A stretch of 64,000 nt of DNA from positions 678,001 to 742,000 of the forward strand of contig NZ_CP045482.1 in the NCBI RefSeq assembly GCF_009729015.1, given 5' to 3'. Both the position numbers and the translations under genes were made by a program. The stretch is from Acidianus ambivalens. GTDB lineage: Archaea > Thermoproteota > Thermoprotei_A > Sulfolobales > Sulfolobaceae. Of the stretch, positions 15,900-24,018 are shown in pieces (the first letter of the stretch is position 1; each line of letters opens with the position of its first letter). Under the pieces are notes generated by a model. The model had not been told where the DNA came from and did no database searches. It was given only the letters and a program-made list of their open reading frames with translations.

Positions 15900-17256
15900 T
15901 TTTTTCTTCCCTAATACGTTCGTGATATAGTTTTGAGAACCAATCAAATTCTTTTTCCATCACATCTGATATCCCAGGGATTCCGTTACTTATTTCTTCT
16001 GCAGATTTTTCCTCAACTATACCGTCATGAAAGTAATAAAACTTAACATTCTTTGAGTTAGCCTTTTCCACAGCCTTCGCTAACTCTTCGTAATTGCTTA
16101 ATTTCAGAGATTTGAAAAGTTCTGCCACTTCCTCCGCCTTAGGTTTAAGCAGAGTAAGGAAGGAGAGAGTATAAATTATTGTTTGACTGTGTGTGCTTAT
16201 TACTAGCTTATTATTAAGGGCGTACAGGATCATTGAAATTAGTAATTGATATTTTTCGTGTAATTGAGTTTCTGGCTCTTCATAGAGTACTAATTCCTCT
16301 TTTTCCTTTATTGACAAAAGAACGCTTAATAATTCCATTATAGACGCTGAGGTGAACTTCCAAGGGATCAATTTTCCTTTCTCTTTATAAATTAGTTTGT
16401 TACCTATAACCTCTATATTGCCTGGTATCAGTGGTTGCAATAATTTATATACGTCCTCGTTTATCTTTTTATTACTTAATTTTGTGAAATACTCGAATAA
16501 TTGGGGAAGATTAGATAATCCTATAGCAGTTAAAGCTACATTAATAAAGCCAGGTAACTGGTCACCCTCAGCTAACGTCTCATATGTTGCTAATGACCTC
16601 CAATAAGGGATAAATAACGTGCTCTTTATTCCTTCAATTTCATTTAGTTTTTCATAAAATGATTCCAGAAATTTAGATAATATCCTTTCTCCTATTTTAT
16701 TGATTAGGTTGGTTGATATTTCCTTAAGAACATACTCCTTGCATGGTTCTGAAAGATTTTGAGTGCCTAGTTGGTAATTTACTGAAACTTTATTGTCGCG
16801 AATACTAGCAGTAAATTTTATTCCGTTTCTTAGCACGTCACTTACTGTTTCGTCGCATTCTGAAGGAAGAACTATGGACTGAAATTTGAGATAATCTTCA
16901 TAATCTTCATAAATTTGATAGTTTTTCATGAAGTCTATAAAACTAAAAGGTTCAACGCTAAATTCTCCTTCTGGCAAATATTGTTTAAGATATTCATCGG
17001 AAGGAGAATATTCAAACTCTATATATCCTTCCTTTTTAATCTCTCCTCTAATATTCATTACTCCGTTACCTGCTTTAATAAATCTATATTTTAGTGACGT
17101 GGTAAAAGGTAAGAATAACGGAGGATTGAGAGCGTAATATAAAGCTAGGAGAGCAGTACTCTTACCAGAATTTGGAGGCCCAAAGAAGACAGTGAGATCA
17201 CCCAAATCTATATTAGCCTCATTTATAGGCCCTAAAGAGGTAACCTTAATCTTCAT
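15886..17256 (-). CDS. OLD/RecF-like AAA ATPase (AAA_21 type) without nuclease domain
   Basis: About 456 residues from ATG 17256 (MKIKVTSLGPINEANIDLGD). Walker A FFGPPNSGKSTALLAL is near residue 24; the ABC-like C-terminal half has Walker B LVLYEEPETQLHEKY near 325 and STHSQTIIYTL, the switch His, near 352. These ATPases in OLD-, PARIS- or Septu-like systems work with a second effector protein. No TOPRIM is seen here, only a short C-terminal extension and the small overlapping partner. The promoter region is shared with a divergent membrane-protein gene. A role in defence is inference. Confidence 0.7.
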   Translation of the reverse strand: MKIKVTSLGPINEANIDLGDLTVFFGPPNSGKSTALLALYYALNPPLFLPFTTSLKYRFIKAGNGVMNIRGEIKKEGYIEFEYSPSDEYLKQYLPEGEFSVEPFSFIDFMKNYQIYEDYEDYLKFQSIVLPSECDETVSDVLRNGIKFTASIRDNKVSVNYQLGTQNLSEPCKEYVLKEISTNLINKIGERILSKFLESFYEKLNEIEGIKSTLFIPYWRSLATYETLAEGDQLPGFINVALTAIGLSNLPQLFEYFTKLSNKKINEDVYKLLQPLIPGNIEVIGNKLIYKEKGKLIPWKFTSASIMELLSVLLSIKEKEELVLYEEPETQLHEKYQLLISMILYALNNKLVISTHSQTIIYTLSFLTLLKPKAEEVAELFKSLKLSNYEELAKAVEKANSKNVKFYYFHDGIVEEKSAEEISNGIPGISDVMEKEFDWFSKLYHERIREEKNANP

Positions 17257-17299
17257 GTAATAACACTTTATGTGCATGATATTAAACTTTGAGAACGAG

Positions 17300-17324
17300 T
17301 AACTTTATTCTTCACGAATCTTAA
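17300..17324. promoter_or_regulatory. 25-base motif in the divergent promoter, copy 2
   Basis: Identical to 13871-13895. It lies between the divergent starts of the AAA ATPase (17256, minus) and the membrane protein (17334, plus) and could control both. It contains CTTCACGAATC, related to the palindromic operator at 7663. Confidence 0.45.
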
Positions 17325-17333
17325 ACTTAAGCT

Positions 17334-18275
17334 ATGGCATTTCTCCAGCAAGTTATAAGCACAGCTTCTGGCTTGAGCTCTGTAGTATCAACTGTCGCCC
17401 TAGTATGGACAATCTATTACTACAGAAAGCAGACGGAGCTTTTGAAAACTCAAATAGATGAGATGAAGAAAGAGTCGTCTGTACAAGAATGCCTCCAATT
17501 AAGGGATTCTACTATAAGGCTTCACGAAGTTTTATCTCCTTTAATGCTTGATGAAATAGGAGAAATAGAAAACTTCAGAGATGAACTTAACAAGGTTTGT
17601 TCTTCTCCTTCAGTTTCTTGCATTTCTTATATACACAACCTCTTTTCTAGACCGGAGAAAATAGGAGAATTTAAGGAAAAGATTTCTAGGCTATTGAGGG
17701 ACTTAAATAGCTTGAAGGTAGGCGATCCGCGTTTTAAGAATTACGAAGAGTTCGTAGAGGACGTTTATTCGTCAATCTGCAATATTCCTTACTCCTCGTC
17801 CAAGGGTGAATGTGAACTTTTAGAAGAAATTGAAAGAATGAAGAACGAATATTCTGAAATTATTAAGTTAACTGACGTACCACTAATTAATGACATAAAA
17901 GGTAATATGATGAAGGAGATCGAACTCGGCAAGGAAGTAGGCAAGCTAGGCATTGATGATTTATTTGACGTCGTGGATAAGTTCTCTTTCATAATAGACG
18001 GCAAATGCGGAGATAAAACTTGTAAGGACGTTTTCCCACTAAGGGACGTGATAGAAGGGAAGATTAATCCCTTGAAAGAAATGATAGAGAATCCGAAGGA
18101 ATTTTATAAAAAGTACGGACTGGAATTGGGATGTGACGAATATAAACCTCTTTTAGTAAAAATAAGGGAAGTAGTAGAGGATGATGAGGAATCAAAGGTG
18201 TTTTATTCAATACTCTACTTGAACTGGATCTCTAATCAATTTAAGAGTTACGCCACGGGTAAACACAATGGTTAA
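17334..18275 (+). CDS. membrane-anchored coiled-coil protein of unknown function
   Basis: A 313-residue protein with one N-terminal membrane helix (about residues 8-29, VISTASGLSSVVSTVALVWT), then a basic stop (YYYRKQ) and a coiled coil LLKTQIDEMKKE. The remaining 260 residues are soluble, charged and helical with paired cysteines (near 87/92, 163/169 and 222/227). The layout fits a cytoplasmic domain tethered to the membrane. It is divergent from the AAA ATPase and overlaps the next small gene by 8 bases. Possible sensor or effector of that unit; not recognised. Confidence 0.6.
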   Translation: MAFLQQVISTASGLSSVVSTVALVWTIYYYRKQTELLKTQIDEMKKESSVQECLQLRDSTIRLHEVLSPLMLDEIGEIENFRDELNKVCSSPSVSCISYIHNLFSRPEKIGEFKEKISRLLRDLNSLKVGDPRFKNYEEFVEDVYSSICNIPYSSSKGECELLEEIERMKNEYSEIIKLTDVPLINDIKGNMMKEIELGKEVGKLGIDDLFDVVDKFSFIIDGKCGDKTCKDVFPLRDVIEGKINPLKEMIENPKEFYKKYGLELGCDEYKPLLVKIREVVEDDEESKVFYSILYLNWISNQFKSYATGKHNG

Positions 18276-18494
18276 TACAATTCAATTGCCTTCTGAAATT
18301 GATATAAAAGTAAGGATGAAGGCAGAGCTTGAGAGAATAACTTGCATTTCGAGTTAGAAAACCTTAATACTCTACTAGATGGTAAATTAATAGATGATGA
18401 ACACCCAACCTCCAGAAGAGTGAAGAAGGCTAGATTGTCTGAACTGCTACATGTTTCTTTCAGTTGGTTATCTTATGCCTTTCGAAATAAGTAA
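18268..18494 (+). pseudogene. small overlapping gene with a frameshift
   Basis: ATG 18268 overlaps the stop of the membrane-protein gene and reads MVNTIQLPSEIDIKVRMKAE to a TAG at about 18355. One base back the frame continues FELENLNTLLDGKLIDDEHP and on to a stop at 18494. Joined, it is a protein of about 75 residues, possibly a partner of the upstream protein. The frameshift may be real decay or an error. Family unknown. Confidence 0.4.
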
Positions 18495-18535
18495 TAATTT
18501 TGAAAGCTTATTAACCTCTTATTACACTAGTAATT

Positions 18536-19618
18536 ATGCACCTTAAACTACTAAAAGCTGTTCTGATTTTTTCCTTATTATTTTTAACACAAATTAATGG
18601 ATATTCACCATTGAAAGTTACTCATGTTTTTTCCTCTCATATTTTTCCTCCCAAGGAAAATCCCAAATTATCAAATGTAAAAGCACAGGAGGTTAATGTT
18701 TATTCATCGTATAGTAGTGAGCCTGCTCCAATGGGTATAGCGGATTATGGTGTATGTCCAAATGGGGCATATATAGTACATAAAACTCAAGTGCTGGCTA
18801 AAGCTTGCATAAATAATCTATGCGTCCAGACCAGTTCTTATACTAACTGCATTTCAGCCCAACTTAACGTCGTACTTACTTATAATTATCAAGGTCATCA
18901 ATATTCTATCTGGTTACAAGATGTTGCTTTAATAATGCTGTTCAACGATACCATAAAATTCATAGATAATGTTTGGAACATGACATCTCCAAAGGCTGGA
19001 GTTGGTGGAATACAAGGTAACGGCGTTATATGTTCCTCAGGTGGAGTGACTTTTTACTATTACTGTGCAAACGGTTATCCTGGAAGTCCTACAACTTTCT
19101 CTTATCCTTTACACTTTTGCGTGCTAATAAAGGTCGGAGTAAATTCCTTGGATGAACCCGTGGCTTATTTCTGCTATAACGATGGCTACGGTTGGGTTAG
19201 GTACGATAAAGTGACTTTCTTATTCCCTGGATCAAATAACGTTAGCATAACAATTAACGGTTGTCAATATACAGGCTCAGGAAACTTTTATGATATAGAA
19301 TTCGTCATAGGAGGGCCAGGAGGAGGTTCTTCTGCAACATTTAATTCTGGATGCGTATATTTGTATTTATACTACTGGAATGGACAAAGTTTTCAGGAAG
19401 TGAAAAACGCGTATAATTTCGGTTCAGATACTGCAGAGACCTCATGTAACGTCATAGATTGTGCTTATTCACAAAATGGTCAATATGCTGCAAAATTAAC
19501 TCCTGGCTCTGGATCCCTTGGTATGTTATGGTCTTCAAATCAAGTTTCAGCTAGTAACATAGAAATCATGCACTATTATTCGACTTTAACCATATCGGAA
19601 TGGAGTTATAAAGCATAA
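18536..19618 (+). CDS. thermopsin-family acid protease (peptidase A5)
   Basis: A 360-residue secreted protein with an N-terminal signal (about 1-22). After it comes the thermopsin hallmark SSEPAPMGIADYGVCPNGAY (near 58), then a Tyr/Trp/Gly-rich beta domain with QLNVVLTYNYQGHQYSIW, WLQDVALIM and FIDNVWNMTSP. Thermopsins are extracellular or cell-bound proteases active at high temperature and low pH. About 12 cysteines are more than in classical thermopsin. No C-terminal membrane anchor is evident. The gene has its own AT-rich promoter at about 18505-18530. Confidence 0.85.
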   Translation: MHLKLLKAVLIFSLLFLTQINGYSPLKVTHVFSSHIFPPKENPKLSNVKAQEVNVYSSYSSEPAPMGIADYGVCPNGAYIVHKTQVLAKACINNLCVQTSSYTNCISAQLNVVLTYNYQGHQYSIWLQDVALIMLFNDTIKFIDNVWNMTSPKAGVGGIQGNGVICSSGGVTFYYYCANGYPGSPTTFSYPLHFCVLIKVGVNSLDEPVAYFCYNDGYGWVRYDKVTFLFPGSNNVSITINGCQYTGSGNFYDIEFVIGGPGGGSSATFNSGCVYLYLYYWNGQSFQEVKNAYNFGSDTAETSCNVIDCAYSQNGQYAAKLTPGSGSLGMLWSSNQVSASNIEIMHYYSTLTISEWSYKA

Positions 19619-19663
19619 AACGCTTTATTATTTCCTAAACTTAAGCTATTCTCCGTATCTTTT

Positions 19664-20470
19664 TTAGCTTAAGATTAACCCTAACACGCTCACTAGGACT
19701 GCTATTCCTCCTAACATGAAGTCAATTAAGTAAACCTTCTTAGTCTTAGCAATTTTTAGTAGAAAACTTATTACAACTAAGCCGGTAATTAAGGCTGAAA
19801 TTACAGCGAGAGCGATTCCATCAATACCAATCATTGATATAACGTAACTAACGTGATGCCTTGTAAATAGAAGAGTTGTCCCTACAGCACCTATTGCTGC
19901 CGGTATGTAAGCTAAGTAAGAGTAGTGAAATGCATCCTCTGGATTTATTCCTAAAACTAACATCGTTGACACAGTCATTCCAGACCTACTTACTCCTGGA
20001 AGTGCGGCAATGCCTTGTGCTATGCCTATTAATATCATTTCCTTTGTGGAGAGGTTCTTGAACTCCCTCGTTCTATTTCTTGAATACCTAATGTAAATTC
20101 CGTCGGCTATTAACGCTATGCCTAAAAGTATCATCGGAATTGAAGGGTTATATGCGTTCTGCAACAGCTTGTCTGATATTATATAAAGTGGAACTCCGAC
20201 TATTCCGGTAAAGGTTGTAACAACAACTAGAAATTTTAGAAGAAATTTATCGTGAAATACTCTCCTAACGTCCTGCCTAAAATAAATTAATGCAGAGCCA
20301 ATTGATCCCATTTCCATAAATAATCCAAAGGTGTAAGCAATACTTACGTCTAAGCCGAGTAAATAATGGGAAGCAATTAATTCCTGGGTTTTACTACTTA
20401 TAGGTAACCATTCTGCAATTCCTTGTATTATTCCTAGGAGAATTGAAATTAAGAAGTTCATTTTTACCAC
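19664..20470 (-). CDS. uppP: undecaprenyl-diphosphatase family (UppP/BacA)
   Basis: About 266-268 residues with eight or so membrane helices. Both UppP active-site motifs are present: QGIAEWLPISSKTQ (residues 16-29; the usual E-x-L-P-[IV]-SS) and ALPGVSRSGMTVS (near 157; PG-x-SRS). In archaea it is expected to dephosphorylate a polyprenyl diphosphate (dolichyl type) used in glycan transfer. Either GTG 20470 or ATG 20461 may start it; GGTGG just ahead favours 20461. Confidence 0.88.
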   Translation of the reverse strand: MVKMNFLISILLGIIQGIAEWLPISSKTQELIASHYLLGLDVSIAYTFGLFMEMGSIGSALIYFRQDVRRVFHDKFLLKFLVVVTTFTGIVGVPLYIISDKLLQNAYNPSIPMILLGIALIADGIYIRYSRNRTREFKNLSTKEMILIGIAQGIAALPGVSRSGMTVSTMLVLGINPEDAFHYSYLAYIPAAIGAVGTTLLFTRHHVSYVISMIGIDGIALAVISALITGLVVISFLLKIAKTKKVYLIDFMLGGIAVLVSVLGLILS

Positions 20471-20677
20471 CTACTTAAGAGTGCCAATTCTAGAGTTATT
20501 GCTGTACTCATTATGGAAAGGTAAAGAGAACACTGGAGATATGACGAATTGTCTAGGCAAACTTTTTCCAAAGATAGAAATTATGAGTAGGAATATTAAA
20601 AAAGGAGTTAAGAAAATGTCTTTTCCCAAGATACTCATTGACAGAAGGCCTAGAGTACTTAAAGTAGTGAATTTCAT
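20471..20677 (-). CDS. hydrophobic ORF upstream of uppP, probable fragment
   Basis: ATG 20677 opens MKFTTLSTLGLLSMSILGKD followed by one hydrophobic segment (FLTPFLIFLLIISIFGK). The frame stays open for about 20 more codons upstream without a start codon. It could be the remnant of a membrane protein such as an ECF-type transporter subunit, but this is weak. A plus-strand ORF over the same bases (20481-20702) is less protein-like. Confidence 0.22.
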   Translation of the reverse strand: MKFTTLSTLGLLSMSILGKDIFLTPFLIFLLIISIFGKSLPRQFVISPVFSLPFHNEYSNNSRIGTLK

Positions 20678-20822
20678 ATGCTTAGACTTTTTAGCCGAAT
20701 AATAAAAATAACCTATATAATCTATATATACAATAAAAGGATATATAAAATATGTAGAACGTGATTAAGATCTAGAGTGATGATCTGAAAAAATATAAAT
20801 AGACAAAAAACTAGGGATATTT

Positions 20823-21200
20823 GTGGAGCACTCACCAGCTTTAACGGCCTTTATCATAGTGGTAGGGATAGTTGCTTCAACTTTTGCAGTAGTTTATGTT
20901 GCTTACTCCTTAGTTTCAAGTTTATTTACTCAACAGTCCTCAATTATCCTTTATAGTGGTTGTGTCTTCGAAAATGGAACTCTTAAGGTTAACTTATTCT
21001 CTCCTAAACAACTGACAGTAAGTTATGTTAAAATTAATGGCGAGGTATTTTACCCTGAAAATCAGATTATGATCTACCCTGGAACTAATACCTATTATAT
21101 TAATACTGGAGACGAGAATTTGTCTCCTCAATCTAAGGTTATGGTGAGTATTTTCTTTAATAATGGTGAGGAAATAAGCTTCAATACTACAGTTATATAA
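20823..21200 (+). CDS. pilin/archaellin-like small surface protein
   Basis: A 125-residue protein with GTG start. An N-terminal hydrophobic helix (LTAFIIVVGIVASTFAVVYV, residues 7-26) follows a short polar lead, as in type IV pilin-like proteins, but a clear K/R-G/A cleavage site is not evident. The rest is a beta-rich ectodomain (ILYSGCVFENGTLKVNLFSP) with a sequon. A MITE has inserted directly after its stop codon. No assembly ATPase or peptidase is nearby. Confidence 0.55.
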   Translation: MEHSPALTAFIIVVGIVASTFAVVYVAYSLVSSLFTQQSSIILYSGCVFENGTLKVNLFSPKQLTVSYVKINGEVFYPENQIMIYPGTNTYYINTGDENLSPQSKVMVSIFFNNGEEISFNTTVI

Positions 21201-21201
21201 C

Positions 21202-21443
21202 TGACTCCTCCACGCCTCACAGAGGTGAGGGGTTCCCACCATCGTTTAGCAGTAGGGGTAGCCAGAGAGCCCCAGAGAGATCATCGCCAAGCTCTAGTCC
21301 CTTAGGAGATACTGGTTGCTCCTCACGCAGTACCATTAAGCAAGGAGCGTCACTAGCGCCAATAAAAGATTTTTGAGAAAAGAGAGATTTAAACACGGGG
21401 CTATTCATTTGGCGAGACTTTCCGCCCTTAACCCCCACTTTTT
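21202..21443 (-). mobile_element. MITE C, non-autonomous IS605-type element
   Basis: In reverse orientation: right end GACTCCTCCACGCCTCACAG at 21203, the conserved core with CCAGAGAGCCCCAGAGAG and AGATACTGGTTGCTCCT, a TATA-like stretch (GATTTAAACAC, about 21387), and left end GGCGAGACTTTCCGCC then TTAACCCCCACTTTT. It follows the pilin-like gene stop by one base. The ORF seen on its minus strand is not a gene. Confidence 0.75.
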
Positions 21444-21510
21444 TACTTTAATCGCTCTGATTTAACGTAGTTCAGTCCTTGGACTTTTTAACTCCGTTGC
21501 TAAAAATGAT

Positions 21511-22047
21511 TTGATGGAATCTAAAATACCTACTATTGAGAAACACAGAAATGCTTACGTAAAGATAAGGATAATAGAAAGTTTAGATGAGTTAGCTTTA
21601 GGATTAAAATTACTAAAAGAGGGATTTAGTAGAAATTCTGCTAATAAAGTGTTCCTTTCTTGGAAGGCTATAATTAGTGCGTTGACAGTTATGAATCTTG
21701 AAAAAATGCCTAGAAATGAAAAAGAGAAGGAATGGTATTATAAATCAGGCTTTCTTGCTCCTACCACTGGATTAAAAGGAATTTCGCAAAGGCTTGAAGA
21801 ACTTGGATATAATGTAAATTCCCTAACTTCAGTTGCGTTAGAATTACATAGATATGCATATAATGGCCTTTATAAAGGAGCCAGCGATTATTATGAAAGA
21901 GAAGAGGCTATTAACGACATCATTTACTTATCTAAGGAAATTATGAAGGTTATAAAAGAATTCTTTAAGGAATATTGGGATGAGGAAATTGAAAAGCATT
22001 ATAATCTTGCTGAGAAGGAGTTCACGACTAGTACTAAGAATCTTTAG
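21511..22047 (+). CDS. PaREP1/PaREP8-like HEPN-type protein
   Basis: A 178-residue helical protein. ESLDELALGLKLLKEGFSRN and SANKVFLSWKAIISALTVMN (near 23-62) match the pattern of archaeal PaREP1/8 or HEPN-like proteins, and HRYAYNGLY-KGASDYYEREE near 113-132 follows. A clear R-x4-6-H ribonuclease motif is not seen. It stands between a MITE and IS607. Function unknown. Confidence 0.6.
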   Translation: MMESKIPTIEKHRNAYVKIRIIESLDELALGLKLLKEGFSRNSANKVFLSWKAIISALTVMNLEKMPRNEKEKEWYYKSGFLAPTTGLKGISQRLEELGYNVNSLTSVALELHRYAYNGLYKGASDYYEREEAINDIIYLSKEIMKVIKEFFKEYWDEEIEKHYNLAEKEFTTSTKNL

Positions 22048-22166
22048 TGCAACTACGTTCAAGCGAAATTTTGCATTTTCTTTATCCACATTCTAGCAGA
22101 ATGCCGTTGCCAACTGTTTCCAATAAACCGTGAAGTTTATATACTTTGTATGTAAAACTAATTACA

Positions 22167-22751
22167 ATGCTAAAACCTAAAGAAGTCTGCCAACGCTTAG
22201 GAATATCATACCGCACTTTACAGAGCTACGTAAAGAAGGGTTATATAAAACCAGTAATACTACAGAGCGGAAAGTGGAGGTTCAGAGAAGACGACGTAGA
22301 GAAGTTAATGGGTATTGTAAGAAAGAGGAAAGTGATCCTTTACGCGAGAGTATCATCAAACACACAAAAAGACGACTTGGTAAACCAAGTAAAATACTTA
22401 CAAGAACAAGTAAAGGACTACGACCAAGTAATAACAGACGTGGGTTCTGGGTTAAACATGAAGAGGAAAGGATTCCTCAAGTTGTTAAGAATGATACTGA
22501 ACAACGAAGTGTCAAAGGTCGTTGTGGCTTACCCAGAAACACTGACAAGGTTCGGCTTCGAGATAATAGAGGAAGTGTGCAAAGCACATAATTGTGAAAT
22601 AGTAGTTCTTAATATGGAAGACAAAACACCGGAACAAGAGTTAATCGAAGACCTAATCTCAATCCTAGTCTCCTTTAGCGGAAAATTGCAAGGAATAAGG
22701 AGTCACAAATACGAAAAGGTGAAGAAGTGTGTCGAGGAAATTAAGAATTAA
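22167..22751 (+). CDS. tnpA: IS607 transposase TnpA (serine recombinase)
   Basis: From ATG 22167, MLKPKEVCQRLGISYRTLQS is the MerR-like helix-turn-helix. The resolvase domain starts VILYARVSSNTQKDDLVNQV with the catalytic Ser in ARVSS (near residue 62). The usual DVGSGLNMKRKGF and VVAYPETLTRFGFE follow. Length, about 194, is normal. The ATG lies about 25 bases behind its TATA box, so it is preferred to the TTG at 22146. It overlaps tnpB by 23 bases. The gene looks intact. Confidence 0.92.
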   Translation: MLKPKEVCQRLGISYRTLQSYVKKGYIKPVILQSGKWRFREDDVEKLMGIVRKRKVILYARVSSNTQKDDLVNQVKYLQEQVKDYDQVITDVGSGLNMKRKGFLKLLRMILNNEVSKVVVAYPETLTRFGFEIIEEVCKAHNCEIVVLNMEDKTPEQELIEDLISILVSFSGKLQGIRSHKYEKVKKCVEEIKN

Positions 22752-24018
22752 ATCACTCCAACCAGAGGAGGAGTACATTTACTTAACATACTCCTTGGAG
22801 AATGATAAGAAGGAGGAGACGAAAATACTACTGGAGAACTATAAGACGCTACTGCAAAAAGCATTAGACTGGCTGTGGGATAGAACTAAGATAGAGAGAA
22901 AAGAAGTGAAGAAGGGTAAGAAAGTACTCATGAAGGTCAAAGTCAAGTTACCTAAAAAGAAGGAAGTGTACAAGGCGTTAAGAGACGAGTTAGAGAAGGT
23001 CAACAAGTTAGCTTCCCACTACGTTGATAAGGCAATTAATGACGCTTACTCAATACTGGAAAGTTGGAAGAGGAGGGCTGAGAAGGGACAAGCGTCACTG
23101 AGTAAACCAACACTGAGGAAGGTTTACGTTAGGGTAAAATCAACGCTCAGAAAGGTTGAGGGCGAAGAGGTTAGGATTACTGTAAGACCTTACGAATACG
23201 TCACATTCTCTTGGTCTCACACTTGGTTTTCACGAAGGGTTAAGGGGCTAGAACTAGGTGAGCCCGTGATAAAGGAGGATAAGGTGTACCTGCCATTTCG
23301 TTACAGATTACCTTGGTTTACTCCCCTTGACTTTCTCTCTATTGATAGTAACCTCTATACTCTAGACGCATACGATGGTGAGAAGTTCGTTACTTTCTCA
23401 ATGAAGGAGTTATACAGTATGAAGTACGGTATGGAGTTGAAGAGGGGTAGAATACAGTCTTTTGCTTCAAAGCACGGTAGGAAGGGGAAGGAGTTGATGA
23501 GGAAGTATTCTCATAGAGAGAAAAACCGTGTACTGGATTATATTCACAAGTTTGTGAATAAGTTGCTGGAGATGTACCCTATGACGACATTTGTTGTTGA
23601 GAAGTTGAATAAGCAAGAGATGTTCAAAGACGCTAACGACTCCCTTTCTAAAAAGATTTCTAAGACTGTATGGAGGTCAATTCATCGTGTGCTAAAGTAT
23701 AAGGCTCTCCTTTACGGTTCCTTCTTGAAGGAGGTGAACCCACGCCTCACTTCAAAGTCCTGCCCCAGATGTGGATGGGTTTCCCGAAAGGTTGGCAGGA
23801 CTTTTCATTGTGAGAGATGTGGGTTAACCATGGATAGACAACTGAACGCATCTCTCAACATCTACCTCAAAATGTGCGGGTTTCCCCACATCCGTGATAT
23901 TCCGCGGGTGTGGGTTGGGGTTATCCCGCTAAAGGGGCGGAGGGGTAACGGGTTTCCCCGTGACTCTGTTGAAGCCCAAGGGCTGAGAATTAGATACGAT
24001 TTCATGAAAATTCAATGA
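22729..24018 (+). CDS. tnpB: IS607-associated TnpB (RNA-guided nuclease family)
   Basis: A 429-residue TnpB starting GTG 22729. RuvC-I Asp is in LDFLSIDSNLYTLD (near 203), RuvC-II Glu in TFVVEKLNK (near 289), and the zinc ribbon has CPRCGWVSRKVGRTFHCERC (near 345). The third acidic position, usually the D of 'D-[VL]-N-[AG]-A', reads MDRQLNASLNI here: Gln stands directly before LN, with an Asp two residues earlier. It may be inactive or use the shifted Asp. C-terminal residues overlap the ATPase relic on the minus strand. Confidence 0.88.
   Translation: MSRKLRIKSLQPEEEYIYLTYSLENDKKEETKILLENYKTLLQKALDWLWDRTKIERKEVKKGKKVLMKVKVKLPKKKEVYKALRDELEKVNKLASHYVDKAINDAYSILESWKRRAEKGQASLSKPTLRKVYVRVKSTLRKVEGEEVRITVRPYEYVTFSWSHTWFSRRVKGLELGEPVIKEDKVYLPFRYRLPWFTPLDFLSIDSNLYTLDAYDGEKFVTFSMKELYSMKYGMELKRGRIQSFASKHGRKGKELMRKYSHREKNRVLDYIHKFVNKLLEMYPMTTFVVEKLNKQEMFKDANDSLSKKISKTVWRSIHRVLKYKALLYGSFLKEVNPRLTSKSCPRCGWVSRKVGRTFHCERCGLTMDRQLNASLNIYLKMCGFPHIRDIPRVWVGVIPLKGRRGNGFPRDSVEAQGLRIRYDFMKIQ

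Noticed and set aside
20777..20790. GTGATGATCTGA as a guide RNA
   Set aside because: C and D-like boxes are adjacent with no room for a guide.
21217..21438. 73-residue ORF
   Set aside because: Lies wholly inside MITE C and reflects repeat sequence.
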